Source of the DNA: Mycobacterium sp. PSTR-4-N
GTDB lineage: Bacteria; Actinomycetota; Actinomycetes; Mycobacteriales; Mycobacteriaceae
Assembly (NCBI RefSeq): GCF_022348085.1
Contig: NZ_JAKRFN010000022.1
Coordinates: forward strand, 1 to 64,000
Reading direction: 5' to 3'
DNA: 64,000 nucleotides
The notes under the pieces were generated by a model. The model was not told where the DNA came from and did no database searches. It worked only from the letters and a program-made list of their open reading frames with translations. The stretch's first letter is position 1. The number at the start of each line of letters is the position of its first letter. Shown here piece by piece: positions 1 to 8,618 of the stretch. The position numbers and the translations under genes were made by a program.

Positions 1-404
1 GCGGTGTCCGGAGCCGGGCCCACGACGAACTCGGGGTTGACGCCCGCCGGCAGATGGGCCTCGGCGCCGGGCACGGCTCCCGCCGCCGGGACGTGCGCGA
101 CGGGTTGCACGAACTGGTTGACCGCCGATGCCACGTCACGCGACGGCGCCGGCGCCGCGGCGTCGCCCGCGAAGACCGCCGCGGCGGCCATCAACATCGA
201 CGCCGCGTTCGACGGGTCCGCGGCGGCCTGCTGGATCACCGGCCCGAGGCTCTGCACCGCGGGCAGGCCCGGCGCCGTGAGCCCGTCGATCGGCAGCGGC
301 GCCGCCGGGTCGGCGTGAGCGACGCCGGTCACGCCGACCGCCAGCAACGCGGTCGATGAACTCACCGCCAAGGCGGTGGTGAGCATCGTCCTGATCGTTG
401 ACAT
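1..404 (-). CDS. Exported Ala/Pro-rich protein, partial (Rv1157c-like)
   Basis: Reads on the minus strand from an ATG at 404 and is still open at base 1, so only the first 134 codons are present and the C-terminus lies outside the window. The start (MSTIRTMLTTALAV) leads into a hydrophobic stretch ending in a VAHA cleavage site before Asp-Pro near residue 32, a typical Sec signal peptide. The mature part is low-complexity Ala/Pro/Val. A GAGGGG ribosome binding site lies just upstream. It follows a second protein of the same style on the same strand after 42 nt, so the two are probably co-transcribed. The pair next to pimE matches the M. tuberculosis order Rv1157c-Rv1158c-pimE (recalled). Function is unknown; export is inferred from the signal peptide. 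Confidence 0.8.
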   Translation of the reverse strand, partial: MSTIRTMLTTALAVSSSTALLAVGVTGVAHADPAAPLPIDGLTAPGLPAVQSLGPVIQQAAADPSNAASMLMAAAAVFAGDAAAPAPSRDVASAVNQFVQPVAHVPAAGAVPGAEAHLPAGVNPEFVVGPAPDT

Positions 405-446
405 GGTTCCCCTCGTGTCGGATGGGCGGTTAACGGGCGAGCGGCG

Positions 447-1076
447 TCAGGGCAGGGCCGAGAGCAGCGGTGCCGCGACAGGAGCGGCCGGTGCCGCGGG
501 GGCAGCCGGTGTGGTGGCAGCGCCGCCGGTGGGCAGCAGGCCCGCCAGCGGGGACCCGCCGGGCAGCAGCGACGCCAGGCTGCCGGGTGCGCCGAGCACA
601 TCGGTCAGCCCCGACAGCGGGGATGCGGCGGCCGGCGTGTTGACCGGCGGAACGGTGGTGGTGTTGCCGGCCGGGATGGTGCCCGGGGTGGCGGTCACCG
701 TCGGCATGGCCGCGGGCAGCGTCTCCGGCAGCGCGGCGACGGCGCCGGGCAGCGCGTTCACGCTCGGAGGCAGTGTCAGCGACGCGGTGGCTCCCGGGGC
801 GGGGGCCAGCGGGGCGGTGGCGGCACTCGTCGTCGCGCTGGCCGCGGCGGGGGCGCCGCCCATCAGGTTGGCGAAGCCCTGCATGAGCTGCGTCGCGGCC
901 GCCGGGTTGGCGGCGAGTTGCTGCAGGAACGGCAGTCCGGGCACGGCGGGTGCCGGGGCAGGCGCCGGGGCCGGCGCGGGTTGAGCGGCGGCTCCCGCGC
1001 TGAGGGCGACAGCAGCCGTCACCGCTCCTGCCGCAGCAATCATCGTGGTGGCGAACAGTTTCCGGGTGCGGTGCAT
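447..1076 (-). CDS. Exported Ala/Pro-rich protein (Rv1158c-like)
   Basis: A 209-aa protein starting at ATG 1076, chosen because GGGAGA sits 5-10 nt upstream; the same frame extends further but without a signal or a ribosome site. The N-terminus MHRTRKLFATTM is followed by an Ala-rich hydrophobic core and an AAAQ-type cleavage site near residue 31. A perfect alternation of Ala and Pro follows, then low-complexity Ala/Pro/Thr/Leu sequence to the end. No enzyme motif is visible. It lies immediately upstream of the other exported Ala/Pro-rich gene and is divergent from pimE, as recalled for Rv1158c. The role is unknown; a secreted or wall-associated location is inferred. Confidence 0.75.
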   Translation of the reverse strand: MHRTRKLFATTMIAAAGAVTAAVALSAGAAAQPAPAPAPAPAPAVPGLPFLQQLAANPAAATQLMQGFANLMGGAPAAASATTSAATAPLAPAPGATASLTLPPSVNALPGAVAALPETLPAAMPTVTATPGTIPAGNTTTVPPVNTPAAASPLSGLTDVLGAPGSLASLLPGGSPLAGLLPTGGAATTPAAPAAPAAPVAAPLLSALP

Positions 1077-1190
1077 GAGGTCTCCCAATCGGTGTAGTGG
1101 CACGCCTGGACCCGAAGCTAGCCTGTTACTAGAGTTACTCAAGTGACATGAGTGGCATTTATTCAACCGTTACGGACGTGAAGGCAGACG

Positions 1191-2469
1191 GTGACCGAGC
1201 ACCCTCGTCGCTAAAGTCGCAGCCATCGACACCATCGAGACGGCCGCGGGCTCACGGTGGGCAGCCCGGCTGTCCGCTGCGGCCCCTGCGCTCCTGATCC
1301 TGAGCATCGGCGCCCGGCTGGCGTGGACCTACCTGCTGCCCAACGGCGCGAACTTCGTCGATCTGCACGTCTACGTGGGTGGCGCAGCCGCACTGGACCG
1401 GCCCGGCACCCTCTACGACTACGTCTACGCCGACCAGACCCCGGACTTCCCGCTGCCGTTCACCTATCCACCGTTCGCGGCGGTGGTGTTCTATCCGCTG
1501 CACCTGCTGCCGTTCGGCATCGTGGCGTTTCTGTGGACGATCGGGATCATGGCGGCGCTCTACGGCGTCGTGCGGATCAGCCAGGGTCTGCTGACCGACA
1601 GCGAGATCGACACCGAGACCGCCGGAGACCGGCGTGTCGCCATGCTGTGGACCGCGGTCGGCATCTGGACCGAACCCCTGCGCAGCACGTTCGACTACGG
1701 CCAGGTCAACGTCGTGCTCGTGCTGGCCATCCTGCTCGCGGTGAGAAGCGGCCGGTGGTGGTTGTCCGGGCTGCTGGTGGGGCTGGCGGCGGGGATCAAG
1801 CTGACCCCGGCAGTTTCGGGCCTGTACTTCGCCGGTGCCCGCCGCTGGGCGACGGTGGCCTTTTCCGCTGCGGTGTTCTTCGCGACGATCGGGCTGTCCA
1901 TGCTCGTGATCGGCGAGCAGGCCCGGTTCTACTTCACCGACCTGCTCGGCGACGCGAGGCGCGTCGGCCCGGTCGGCACGTCGTTCAACCAGTCCTGGCG
2001 CGGCGGCGTCTCGCGCATCCTGGGACACGACGCCGGCTACGGCCCCGCCGTGCTCGCCGGCATCGCAGTGACGGCTGTGCTGGCGGTGCTGGCCTGGCGC
2101 GCCATCGGCGGTGCGAACGACCGGCTCGGCGCCATCGTCATCGTGTCGTTGTTCGGACTACTGCTGTCGCCGATCTCGTGGACCCACCATTGGGTGTGGC
2201 TGATCCCGCTGATGATCTGGCTGCTGCACGGCCCCCTGCGCGCGCACCCGGGCGCCCGGATCCTCGGGTGGGGGTGGCTCGCGCTGACGCTGATCGGCGT
2301 GCCGTGGCTGCTCAGCTTCGCCCAGCCGACCATCTGGGAGATCTCCCGGCCCTGGTATCTGGCATGGGCCGGTCTGATCTACATCGTCGCCACGTTGGCG
2401 ACGCTCGGCTGGATCGCTAGCCGAGGAGGCCGTCGATCTCGCGCGCCATCGCCACGTCCTTGTCCGTGA
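1191..2469 (+). CDS. pimE: PimE mannosyltransferase with an apparent frameshift at the start codon
   Basis: Polyprenol-phosphate-mannose-dependent alpha-1,2-mannosyltransferase (GT87, GT-C fold) that adds the fifth mannose of polar phosphatidylinositol mannosides on the outer face of the membrane. About ten hydrophobic segments are visible. The Asp in VDLHVY (codon at 1360) corresponds to the catalytic Asp58 of known PimE. The frame carrying it has no ATG, GTG or TTG between a stop at 1192 and GTG 1375, yet sequence similar to the family N-terminus (VAKVAAIDT) begins at 1207. GTG 1191 reads VTEH and then hits a stop in another frame. Removing one C from the CCC run at 1202-1204 joins GTG 1191 to the gene and gives about 425 aa with the Asp at residue 57. 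So this is either a real frameshift or a sequence error. The 3' end overlaps the next, convergent gene. Confidence 0.85.
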
Positions 2470-2698
2470 TACCGCCCTCGGAGTGCGTCACGAGCGCGAA
2501 AGTGACCGTGCGCCAACGGATGTCGATATCCGGATGATGGTCGGCGGCCTCCGCGCGCTCGGCCACCCGGCGGACGGCCTCGATGCCGTCGAGGAACGCC
2601 GGGAACGTCACGCTGCGGCGTAGGGCGCCGTCGGCGCGCTCCCAGCCGTCGAGTTCGGGCAGGGCAGCATCGACATCGTCGTCTGATAACACGGCCAT
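2417..2698 (-). CDS. Pterin-4-alpha-carbinolamine dehydratase family protein
   Basis: A 93-aa protein covering the whole PCD/DCoH fold. The diagnostic DHHPDI block is at residues 52-57, followed by VTFALVTHSEGGIT, the usual strand-turn segment. Members dehydrate 4a-hydroxytetrahydropterin after aromatic amino acid hydroxylation; in mycobacteria the physiological substrate is uncertain. Length equals the family norm, and an ATG starts it. It is convergent with pimE, with their 3' ends overlapping by 53 nt, and its 5' end lies 27 nt from the divergent mutT2 start. The position matches Rv1159A of M. tuberculosis (recalled). Confidence 0.9.
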   Translation of the reverse strand: MAVLSDDDVDAALPELDGWERADGALRRSVTFPAFLDGIEAVRRVAERAEAADHHPDIDIRWRTVTFALVTHSEGGITDKDVAMAREIDGLLG

Positions 2699-2725
2699 GC
2701 CCTCGACGGTATACCGTGTCCGCCC

Positions 2726-3148
2726 GTGCCCACCCTGGTTGTCGTCGCCGGAGCGCTGATCGAGCAGGGGACGCTGCTCGTCGCGCAGCGGGCTCGCCCA
2801 CCCGAACTTGCCGGACGCTGGGAGCTGCCCGGCGGGAAGGTGGGCACAGACGAGAACGATGCCGGGGCCTTGCGGCGAGAGTTGTTGGAGGAGTTGGGTA
2901 TCGAGGTGACCGTTGGTGCCCGCCTCGGAAGCGACGTCGCGCTGGGTGAGGCGGCGACGCTACGGGCGTACCTGGTGACCCGCACCGGCGGGGTGCTGCA
3001 TCCGCACGACCACCGGGCGCTGCGCTGGGTCGGCGCCGGGGAGCTCGACACCCTGGACTGGGTGCCTGCCGATCGCGCGTGGCTGCCGGACTTGGCGGCC
3101 CTACTGCGGCCGGGCGTCACTAATCATGGCGATGGGCATCGCGGATGA
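2726..3148 (+). CDS. mutT2: Nudix pyrophosphatase MutT2
   Basis: A 140-aa Nudix hydrolase that sanitises nucleotide pools (dCTP or oxidised nucleotides in the characterised mycobacterial homologue). The Nudix box is intact at residues 37-59: Gly37, five residues, Glu43, seven residues, then RELLEELGI with the metal-binding glutamates 52, 55 and 56. The GTG start at 2726 leads directly into the first beta strand (PTLVVVAGALI), so no upstream extension is needed; a TATACC/TACCGT stretch lies 8-15 nt before it. Its last codons overlap the end of the convergent TetR gene by 29 nt. Order and size match Rv1160. Confidence 0.9.
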   Translation: MPTLVVVAGALIEQGTLLVAQRARPPELAGRWELPGGKVGTDENDAGALRRELLEELGIEVTVGARLGSDVALGEAATLRAYLVTRTGGVLHPHDHRALRWVGAGELDTLDWVPADRAWLPDLAALLRPGVTNHGDGHRG

Positions 3149-3728
3149 ACACGCCTTCGGCGAGGGCTGCGAGCGTGGCTCGGGTCGTGCGGTCGGCGTC
3201 GTCGACGTCGGGTGCTCCGTTGCCCGTCAGCATGCGGTAGTAGAGGGGCGCCGACAGGTGCCTGATCACGTCGCCGGGGTCGGTGCCCTCGGGTGTCTCC
3301 CCTCTGGCGATCGCTTCGGTGATCACGGGGGCGAACACGTCGGTGCGGGTCCGGTAGAACCGCGCCAGAGCGGCTGCGGTGTCGCGGTTGCACGTCGCCG
3401 CGGCGATGATCGCTGCGAACAGGCGCCCCTGCCGGGGATCGGCCAGGGTGCGTTGGATCAACTGTGCGATGGCGGACAGATCGCCGGACACGCTGCCGGT
3501 GGCCGGGCGCGGCGAGGATGTGTCGGCCATGTCCGCGAGCACGTCGGTCACCAGCGCTGAGACCGTGCCCCAGCGCCGGTACACCGTCGATTTGCTGACG
3601 CCCGACCGTCGGGCCACTTCGGTCAGGTCCACACCCTCCAGGCCGCCGGCCACGAGGAGGTCGGCTGTCGCCTCTAGGACGGCTGCGCGCACCTGCGCCG
3701 TTCTGCCGCCGGGTCGCGAGGATGCCAT
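3120..3728 (-). CDS. TetR-family repressor of the adjacent aldo/keto reductase
   Basis: A 202-aa protein with an N-terminal TetR helix-turn-helix (residues about 28-55, including VARRSGVSKSTVYRRWG) and a C-terminal ligand-binding domain of the TetR_C_16 kind. It is divergently transcribed from an aldo/keto reductase. The 88-nt gap holds a perfect 24-bp inverted repeat at 3738-3761, starting 10 bp from its own start codon. That layout is the classic sign of a local autoregulated repressor. The ligand cannot be read from sequence; an aldehyde, quinone or drug handled by the reductase is the natural guess. Confidence 0.88.
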   Translation of the reverse strand: MASSRPGGRTAQVRAAVLEATADLLVAGGLEGVDLTEVARRSGVSKSTVYRRWGTVSALVTDVLADMADTSSPRPATGSVSGDLSAIAQLIQRTLADPRQGRLFAAIIAAATCNRDTAAALARFYRTRTDVFAPVITEAIARGETPEGTDPGDVIRHLSAPLYYRMLTGNGAPDVDDADRTTRATLAALAEGVFIRDAHRHD

Positions 3729-3737
3729 CCAGCCATC

Positions 3738-3761
3738 TTAACGCGACGAATGTCGCGTTAA
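3738..3761. promoter_or_regulatory. Probable TetR operator (perfect inverted repeat)
   Basis: TTAACGCGAC, a 4-bp spacer, then its exact reverse complement. It lies between the divergent TetR and aldo/keto reductase genes, close to the TetR start codon. A further half-site-like CCGTTAAGG occurs at about 3803-3811, just before the reductase ribosome site. Operator function is inferred from symmetry and position. Confidence 0.75.
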
Positions 3762-3816
3762 GGGTCGTGAACTGGTACGGTTCCTTATCGAGACAAAATT
3801 CCCGTTAAGGAGAAGC

Positions 3817-4860
3817 ATGGAGTATCGTCGAGTGGGAAACTCGGGCCTCGTCGTCTCCGAATTGGCCTTCGGTGCAGCAACTTTCGGAGGCGGCGAGTTT
3901 TTCAGCGCGTGGGGCGACACGGGTGTGGACGAGGCCCGCCGACTGGTCGACCTCTGTCGCGAGGCCGGTATCACGTTGTTCGACACCGCCGACGTGTACT
4001 CGGCCGGCCGGTCCGAGGAGGTGTTGGGTCAGGCGTTGGCGGGCCGACGCGACGACGTACTGATATCGACCAAGGCCGCGCTCCCGACAGGGGACGGACC
4101 GAGTGATGCCGGGACGTCCAGGACACGTCTGATCACCGCCGTCGAGCAGGCGTTGCGTCGGTTGGGCACCGACCGCATCGACCTGTTCCAATTGCACGGG
4201 TACGACTTGCGAACCCCCGTCGAGGAGGTCGTCGACACCCTCGATGTGCTGACCCGGCAGGGAAAGATCCGCTACAGCGGGGTCTCGAATTTCGCGGGCT
4301 GGCAACTGATGAAGGGGCTGTCGGCGGCGGATGTCGCGCACAAGCCACGGTATGTCGCCCACCAGGTCTACTACTCGCTGATCGGGCGTGACTACGAATG
4401 GGAGCTGATGCCGCTGGGCGTCGATCAGGGAGTCGGCGCGATCGTGTGGAGTCCTCTGGGCTGGGGGCGCCTGACCGGCCGCATTCGTCGCAACGCGCCG
4501 ATACCGACGCGCAGCCGTCTGCACGCGACAGCGGATGCCGGACCGCCGGTCGACGACGACCTGCTCCACGCCGTCATCGACGAACTCGACACCATCGCCG
4601 GCGAGATCGGCAAGACCATTCCCCAGGTCGCGCTGAACTGGTTGCTGCGCCGTCCGACCGTCGCATCGGTCATCGTGGGCGCGCGGGATGCGCGACAGCT
4701 CGAGGAGAACCTCGGTGCCGTCGGATGGGCGCTGGACCACGACCACATTGCGCGGCTCGACGCGGTCAGCAACCGCGAGCAGCCCTATCCCCACTTTCCG
4801 TACCACCGCCAGGAGGGCTTCGCCCGCATCAACCCCCCGCTGTTCCCGATGGCCCGTTGA
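3817..4860 (+). CDS. Aldo/keto reductase
   Basis: NADPH-dependent oxidoreductase of the AKR superfamily, 347 aa, in the usual range for the voltage-channel-beta/YajO-like branch. The catalytic tetrad is visible: Asp56 (FDTADVY), Tyr61, Lys86 (ISTKAAL) and His127 (QLHGYD). The cofactor-binding C-terminal segment contains SVIVGARD and QLEENL. The ATG start has a strong AAGGAGAAGC ribosome site. It is divergent from a TetR repressor with a palindromic operator between them, so substrate-induced expression is likely. It is followed by a convergent PucR gene and forms a single-gene unit. The substrate is not predictable. Confidence 0.92.
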   Translation: MEYRRVGNSGLVVSELAFGAATFGGGEFFSAWGDTGVDEARRLVDLCREAGITLFDTADVYSAGRSEEVLGQALAGRRDDVLISTKAALPTGDGPSDAGTSRTRLITAVEQALRRLGTDRIDLFQLHGYDLRTPVEEVVDTLDVLTRQGKIRYSGVSNFAGWQLMKGLSAADVAHKPRYVAHQVYYSLIGRDYEWELMPLGVDQGVGAIVWSPLGWGRLTGRIRRNAPIPTRSRLHATADAGPPVDDDLLHAVIDELDTIAGEIGKTIPQVALNWLLRRPTVASVIVGARDARQLEENLGAVGWALDHDHIARLDAVSNREQPYPHFPYHRQEGFARINPPLFPMAR

Positions 4861-4869
4861 CGCGCTGTC

Positions 4870-6279
4870 CTATCCCGGCGCGCGGATGACCCCGCCCGTG
4901 GCGCGGTCGAAGGCGCGCAGCCCGATCGCGAACGCGGTCTGATCGTCGAAGTGCAGCGGGTCGCGGCCGGTGATCTCGCGAATCCGCGTCAACCGGTGGC
5001 GCACGGTGTTGGTGTGCAGGAACAGCTCGCGCGCGGTGTCGGACGGGGAACCGTTGGCCGCCAAGAAGGTACGCAAGGTCCGCACGTGCTGGGTGCCGCG
5101 CTCACGGTCGAGCCGATCCAGCGGCTCGATCAGCTGGGTCACGAACGGCGTCAGTTGCGCCACCGGTAGCTGCTCGATCAGGCTGGTCAGCGTGCTGAGC
5201 TGATCGGGTCCGATGCTGCCGCCGTGCTGATGGGCCAGGCTCAACGCGATCCGCGACTGGGTGATCGCCGGCCCCAGTTCGGTGATCGGCACGTCCGCGG
5301 AATGGCCGGAGGGCAAGGAGAGCGTGTCGGCGGTCGTGTCGGCGCGCCCCGCGTCGTGCAGCACCAGGCACACGTCCGAGGCATCGCCGACCAGGGCGTC
5401 GGGGAACGCCAGGGACAGCAGGGCGCCGGCCCCGCCGGGCCATGCGGACACCCGCACCGTCGCCGACGGCGCGTGGGGCCAGCGCAGGAGTTGACTCAAC
5501 GCATCGGGTAGCAGCATCCGGCGTTCGACGAGGGAGAGCAGCTGGCCGACGCGCTCCCGGGCGAGCGCGGCCTCGATGTCGCGCTCGTTCTGCGCGGCCG
5601 CGACGAAGCGGCCGATCGTCTCGAGCAATGACGGGTCGGGCGGCGTGCCGCGACCGATCCACACGAGCGCACCCAGGCCGGGGATGGTGACGGTGGCCTC
5701 GGTGTGATCGTCGTCGATCGGCGGGCGGCACTGTGCCTCGTCGAGGATGAAGTAGCAGCCCAGCAATTCGCCCGCCCTGTCGAGCAGCAGGCGGACCGGA
5801 TCGCGCCTGCGCAGCGCCGCCATCATCTCGGGCACCAGGGCAGCGGTTGCACGGGCGGTGACGAGTTCGGTGCCGAGTCGATAGTCGGCGACGAAGCGGC
5901 TGATGCTCTCGAAAGGGACGTCCCGCGGAGCGATGAGCACGGGCAGACCGTGCGCTCGGCACCTGGCCAGGAGCTCGGCCGGCACGACGTCGTGCCCGTC
6001 ACCGGTGCCGAAGCACACCCCCGCTGCGCGGGAGCGGGCCAGCGCGTCGGCGAAAACATCGCAATCCTGCCGGGTGTGCAGCGACAGACCGACGGTGCAC
6101 ACGAGTTCCCCGCCCTGGAGATAGCGGGCCGGATCCGGGATCTCGGTCGTGTGCACCCAGCTGATCTCGCGGTCCAGATCCTGCGGGGCGCCCGGCGGCT
6201 CGATCAGGCCCAGCGGGGAACCGGCCAGCAGGTCGCGCACCGTCGGCGCCACCGCGCCCGGGGCCCGCGGGTCGGTCAT
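4870..6279 (-). CDS. PucR-family transcriptional regulator
   Basis: A 469-aa regulator. The N-terminal PucR sensor domain (residues about 10-130, with EISWVHTTEIPDP and GGELVCTVG) is followed by a long middle region and a C-terminal PucR helix-turn-helix (about 405-460, SPSDTARELFLHTNTVRHRL). ATG 6279 is preferred over an upstream in-frame ATG at 6339 because the conserved domain begins soon after it. PucR proteins activate or repress catabolic operons for purines, amino acids and polyamines. This one is divergent from a five-gene transport and hydrolase operon starting at 6448, which it very likely controls. The 168-nt gap holds an imperfect dyad. Confidence 0.88.
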   Translation of the reverse strand: MTDPRAPGAVAPTVRDLLAGSPLGLIEPPGAPQDLDREISWVHTTEIPDPARYLQGGELVCTVGLSLHTRQDCDVFADALARSRAAGVCFGTGDGHDVVPAELLARCRAHGLPVLIAPRDVPFESISRFVADYRLGTELVTARATAALVPEMMAALRRRDPVRLLLDRAGELLGCYFILDEAQCRPPIDDDHTEATVTIPGLGALVWIGRGTPPDPSLLETIGRFVAAAQNERDIEAALARERVGQLLSLVERRMLLPDALSQLLRWPHAPSATVRVSAWPGGAGALLSLAFPDALVGDASDVCLVLHDAGRADTTADTLSLPSGHSADVPITELGPAITQSRIALSLAHQHGGSIGPDQLSTLTSLIEQLPVAQLTPFVTQLIEPLDRLDRERGTQHVRTLRTFLAANGSPSDTARELFLHTNTVRHRLTRIREITGRDPLHFDDQTAFAIGLRAFDRATGGVIRAPG

Positions 6280-6321
6280 GGCCCTGAGCGTAACGCCGGC
6301 GACACATCGTGGCCCGCCGTT

Positions 6322-6341
6322 CGTTGTGCGATCGTCCAACG
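6322..6341. promoter_or_regulatory. Dyad in the PucR/permease intergenic region, possible regulator site
   Basis: CGTTG and CAACG arms separated by 10 bp that themselves contain GCGATCG. It is about 45 bp from the PucR start and 107 bp from the permease start. A regulatory role is inferred from position only. Confidence 0.35.
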
Positions 6342-6447
6342 CGACACCCCGCGGTGGGTGCGATCGCTGCGTTTTCGGTCCGATGGGTGGTGATCACGAC
6401 AACGCGGACCCATAGTTCATCCAACCCGGAACCGGATGGGAGCAATC

Positions 6448-7926
6448 ATGACGTCTTCGGTTGACAGCGTCGACTCGCCGTACGCGCTGCGGCGCGAGTT
6501 CTCGCTCTGGTCGGCGTTCGCCTTCGCGTTCGCGTTCATCTCTCCGATCGTGGCCCTCTACGGCATCTTCGGGCTGGCGCTGAGCGCTGCGGGCCCCAGC
6601 TTCTGGTGGGGCTTCCTGCTGGTGTTCGGCGGACAGCTGCTCGTGGCGTTCGTGTTCGCGACGCTGGTGTCCCGCTGGCCGCTGGAAGGCTCGATCTACC
6701 AGTGGTCGCGACGGCTGATGGGGACCGGCTACGGCTGGTTCGCCGGCTGGTTCTACATGTGGACGCTGGTGATCGCGATGGCGACGGTCGCGTTGGGGGC
6801 GGCCGGGTTCATCGCCAACATCGCCGGTGTCGAGGCGCCGTCGGGCGGCCTGCGGGCGGGCATCGCGGTGGTGATCCTGTTGTGCGGCACGGTGATCAAC
6901 CTGATCGGCCGTGGTGCGCTCAAGGTGTTCATGACCGCGAGCATCGTCGCCGAGGTGCTCGGCTCGATCGGGCTGGGTACGTGGCTGCTGGTCTTCCATC
7001 GCAACAATTCGCTGTCGGTGCTGTTCGACGGTGGCGGCAGCGGCGTCGACATCGGGTCCTACCTGTCCGGGCCGTTCCTGATCGCGGTCGCGTTCATCGG
7101 CTTCTCGTTCGTCGGATTCGAGAGCGCGGGCGCGATCGCCGAAGAGGTGCACGAGCCACGCCGCGACCTGCCCAAGGCGGTGCTCTTCTCACTGACGTTC
7201 ATCGCGCTCGTCGTCGCGTACTCGAGTCTGGCGATCATCCTGGCGATCCCCGACATGGCTGCCGTCACGGCCGGCTCGGTCGCCGACCCGGTGTACGACA
7301 CCCTGACCACTGCGCTGGGCGCCGGTATCGCGAAACCGGTGGAGGTGCTGTTCGTGGTGGGCTTCCTGGCCAGCTTCCTGGCGTTGCAGACCGCAGCGTC
7401 GCGCGTCATCTGGGCGTATGCCCGCGACGGTGCGCTGCCGGCAGCGAGGACACTGGCCCGTCTCGGCGGGGTCAACCGGATGCCCGTGGCCGCCATCGCC
7501 GTGACCACCGTCGTCGGCGGCGCACTGTTCGGGTTGTCGATCGTTGCCGGAGACATCTACTCCCTGATGGTCAACTTCACCACCGGCGGCTTCTATCTCG
7601 CGTTCCTGTTCCCGCTCATCGGGTTCCTGGTCGTCCTCGTCCGCCGCACCTGGACTGCGCCGTCCTTTTCCCTCGGCCGGCTGGCGCTCCCCGTGGCGGC
7701 CGTCGCCGTGGTGTGGGCGGTGCTGCAGATGCTCAACATCTCCTGGCCCCGCGCGGTCTACGAACAGCGTTACCTCGACTGGTCGGTGTGGATCGGCGTG
7801 CTGGCGCTGGCGCTCATGGGTGCCGCGATCTTCGCCGCGGTGCGATCCCGCATCGTCGCCGTCAGCGTCATCGAGGAGGCGGAATCCCTCGACGAGCGCG
7901 CCGACGAGGCGGGGCGCCCGCAGTGA
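6448..7926 (+). CDS. APC-superfamily amino acid/polyamine permease
   Basis: A 492-aa membrane protein with about 12 hydrophobic segments. The APC hallmark lies near the start (FAFAFISPIVALYGIFG), with the helix-6 region FSFVGFESAGAIAEEVHEPRRDLP near residues 210-235. ATG 6448 was chosen because GGGAG lies 7-11 nt upstream; an ATG at 6436 lacks such a site. It is first in an operon whose next two starts overlap the preceding stops (GTGA at 7923, ATGA at 8615), so translation is coupled. Given the downstream ureohydrolase, import of an amino, guanidino or polyamine compound is the likely role. Specificity cannot be read. Confidence 0.9.
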   Translation: MTSSVDSVDSPYALRREFSLWSAFAFAFAFISPIVALYGIFGLALSAAGPSFWWGFLLVFGGQLLVAFVFATLVSRWPLEGSIYQWSRRLMGTGYGWFAGWFYMWTLVIAMATVALGAAGFIANIAGVEAPSGGLRAGIAVVILLCGTVINLIGRGALKVFMTASIVAEVLGSIGLGTWLLVFHRNNSLSVLFDGGGSGVDIGSYLSGPFLIAVAFIGFSFVGFESAGAIAEEVHEPRRDLPKAVLFSLTFIALVVAYSSLAIILAIPDMAAVTAGSVADPVYDTLTTALGAGIAKPVEVLFVVGFLASFLALQTAASRVIWAYARDGALPAARTLARLGGVNRMPVAAIAVTTVVGGALFGLSIVAGDIYSLMVNFTTGGFYLAFLFPLIGFLVVLVRRTWTAPSFSLGRLALPVAAVAVVWAVLQMLNISWPRAVYEQRYLDWSVWIGVLALALMGAAIFAAVRSRIVAVSVIEEAESLDERADEAGRPQ

Positions 7927-8618
7927 GTGACCGTCGAACGGCGGTCGTCACCGGGGCTGCCAGCGGCATCGGCGCAGCGGTCGTCTCCGCCCTGCGGGCA
8001 CGCGGGTTCGCCGTCGCCGGCGTCGACCTCGTCGATGCCGCAGGTGTCGACCTCGCGGTGCGTGCCGATGTGTCCGACGGCGCGGCACTCGCGTCGGCCA
8101 TCGACGGGGTACGCGCACGGCTGGGACCGGTGGCCGCAGCCGTCAGCGTCGCGGGGCACTACGCGATGGCGCCGGTCGAGGAGATCACCGCGACGGCATG
8201 GCGCCGCATGCTGCGGGTGCACCTGGGCGGCTTCGTCAACCTCGCGCGGGCGTGCCTGCCCGACCTGGACGCGAATCAGGGCTCGCTGGTGGCCATCGCG
8301 AGTGAACTCGCGGTCGGGGGAGGTGAGCACGACGCGCATTACGCCGCGGCCAAGGGCGCCCTGCTGGGCGCGATGCGCAGCCTCGCCGCCGAGGTCGCGC
8401 CCACCGGGGTGCGGGTCAACGCCGTCGCACCCGGACCCACCGACACACCTCTGCTGGCCGCCGATTCCCCCTGGCGCGCAGCCGATTACCTTGCCACGCT
8501 GCCGCTGCGCAGGCTGGCGTTACCGGCCGAGGTCGCCCGATGTGTGGAGTATCTGGTGTGCGACGCGGGATTCAGCGTCGGCGACGTGGTCAACGTCAAC
8601 TCGGGAGCGGTGATATGA
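7923..8618 (+). CDS. Short-chain dehydrogenase/reductase (SDR), first of a pair
   Basis: A 231-aa classical SDR. The TGAASGIG cofactor motif is at residues 10-17 and the YAAAK active-site motif at Tyr140/Lys144, with a Ser in VAIASE upstream. The C-terminal PGPTDTPLL segment is the usual substrate-loop region. GTG 7923 is used; its TG belongs to the permease stop codon, so the genes overlap by 4 nt. Asp in AGVDLVDA after the second strand suggests NAD(H) preference. It probably oxidises or reduces a hydroxyl or carbonyl intermediate of the compound handled by this operon. The exact step is unknown. Confidence 0.88.
   Translation: MSDRRTAVVTGAASGIGAAVVSALRARGFAVAGVDLVDAAGVDLAVRADVSDGAALASAIDGVRARLGPVAAAVSVAGHYAMAPVEEITATAWRRMLRVHLGGFVNLARACLPDLDANQGSLVAIASELAVGGGEHDAHYAAAKGALLGAMRSLAAEVAPTGVRVNAVAPGPTDTPLLAADSPWRAADYLATLPLRRLALPAEVARCVEYLVCDAGFSVGDVVNVNSGAVI

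Noticed and set aside
6606..8618. A 670-codon frame that appears to fuse an Arg-rich region to the first SDR
   Set aside because: The first two thirds are an out-of-frame reading of the permease gene; the SDR starts at GTG 7923.
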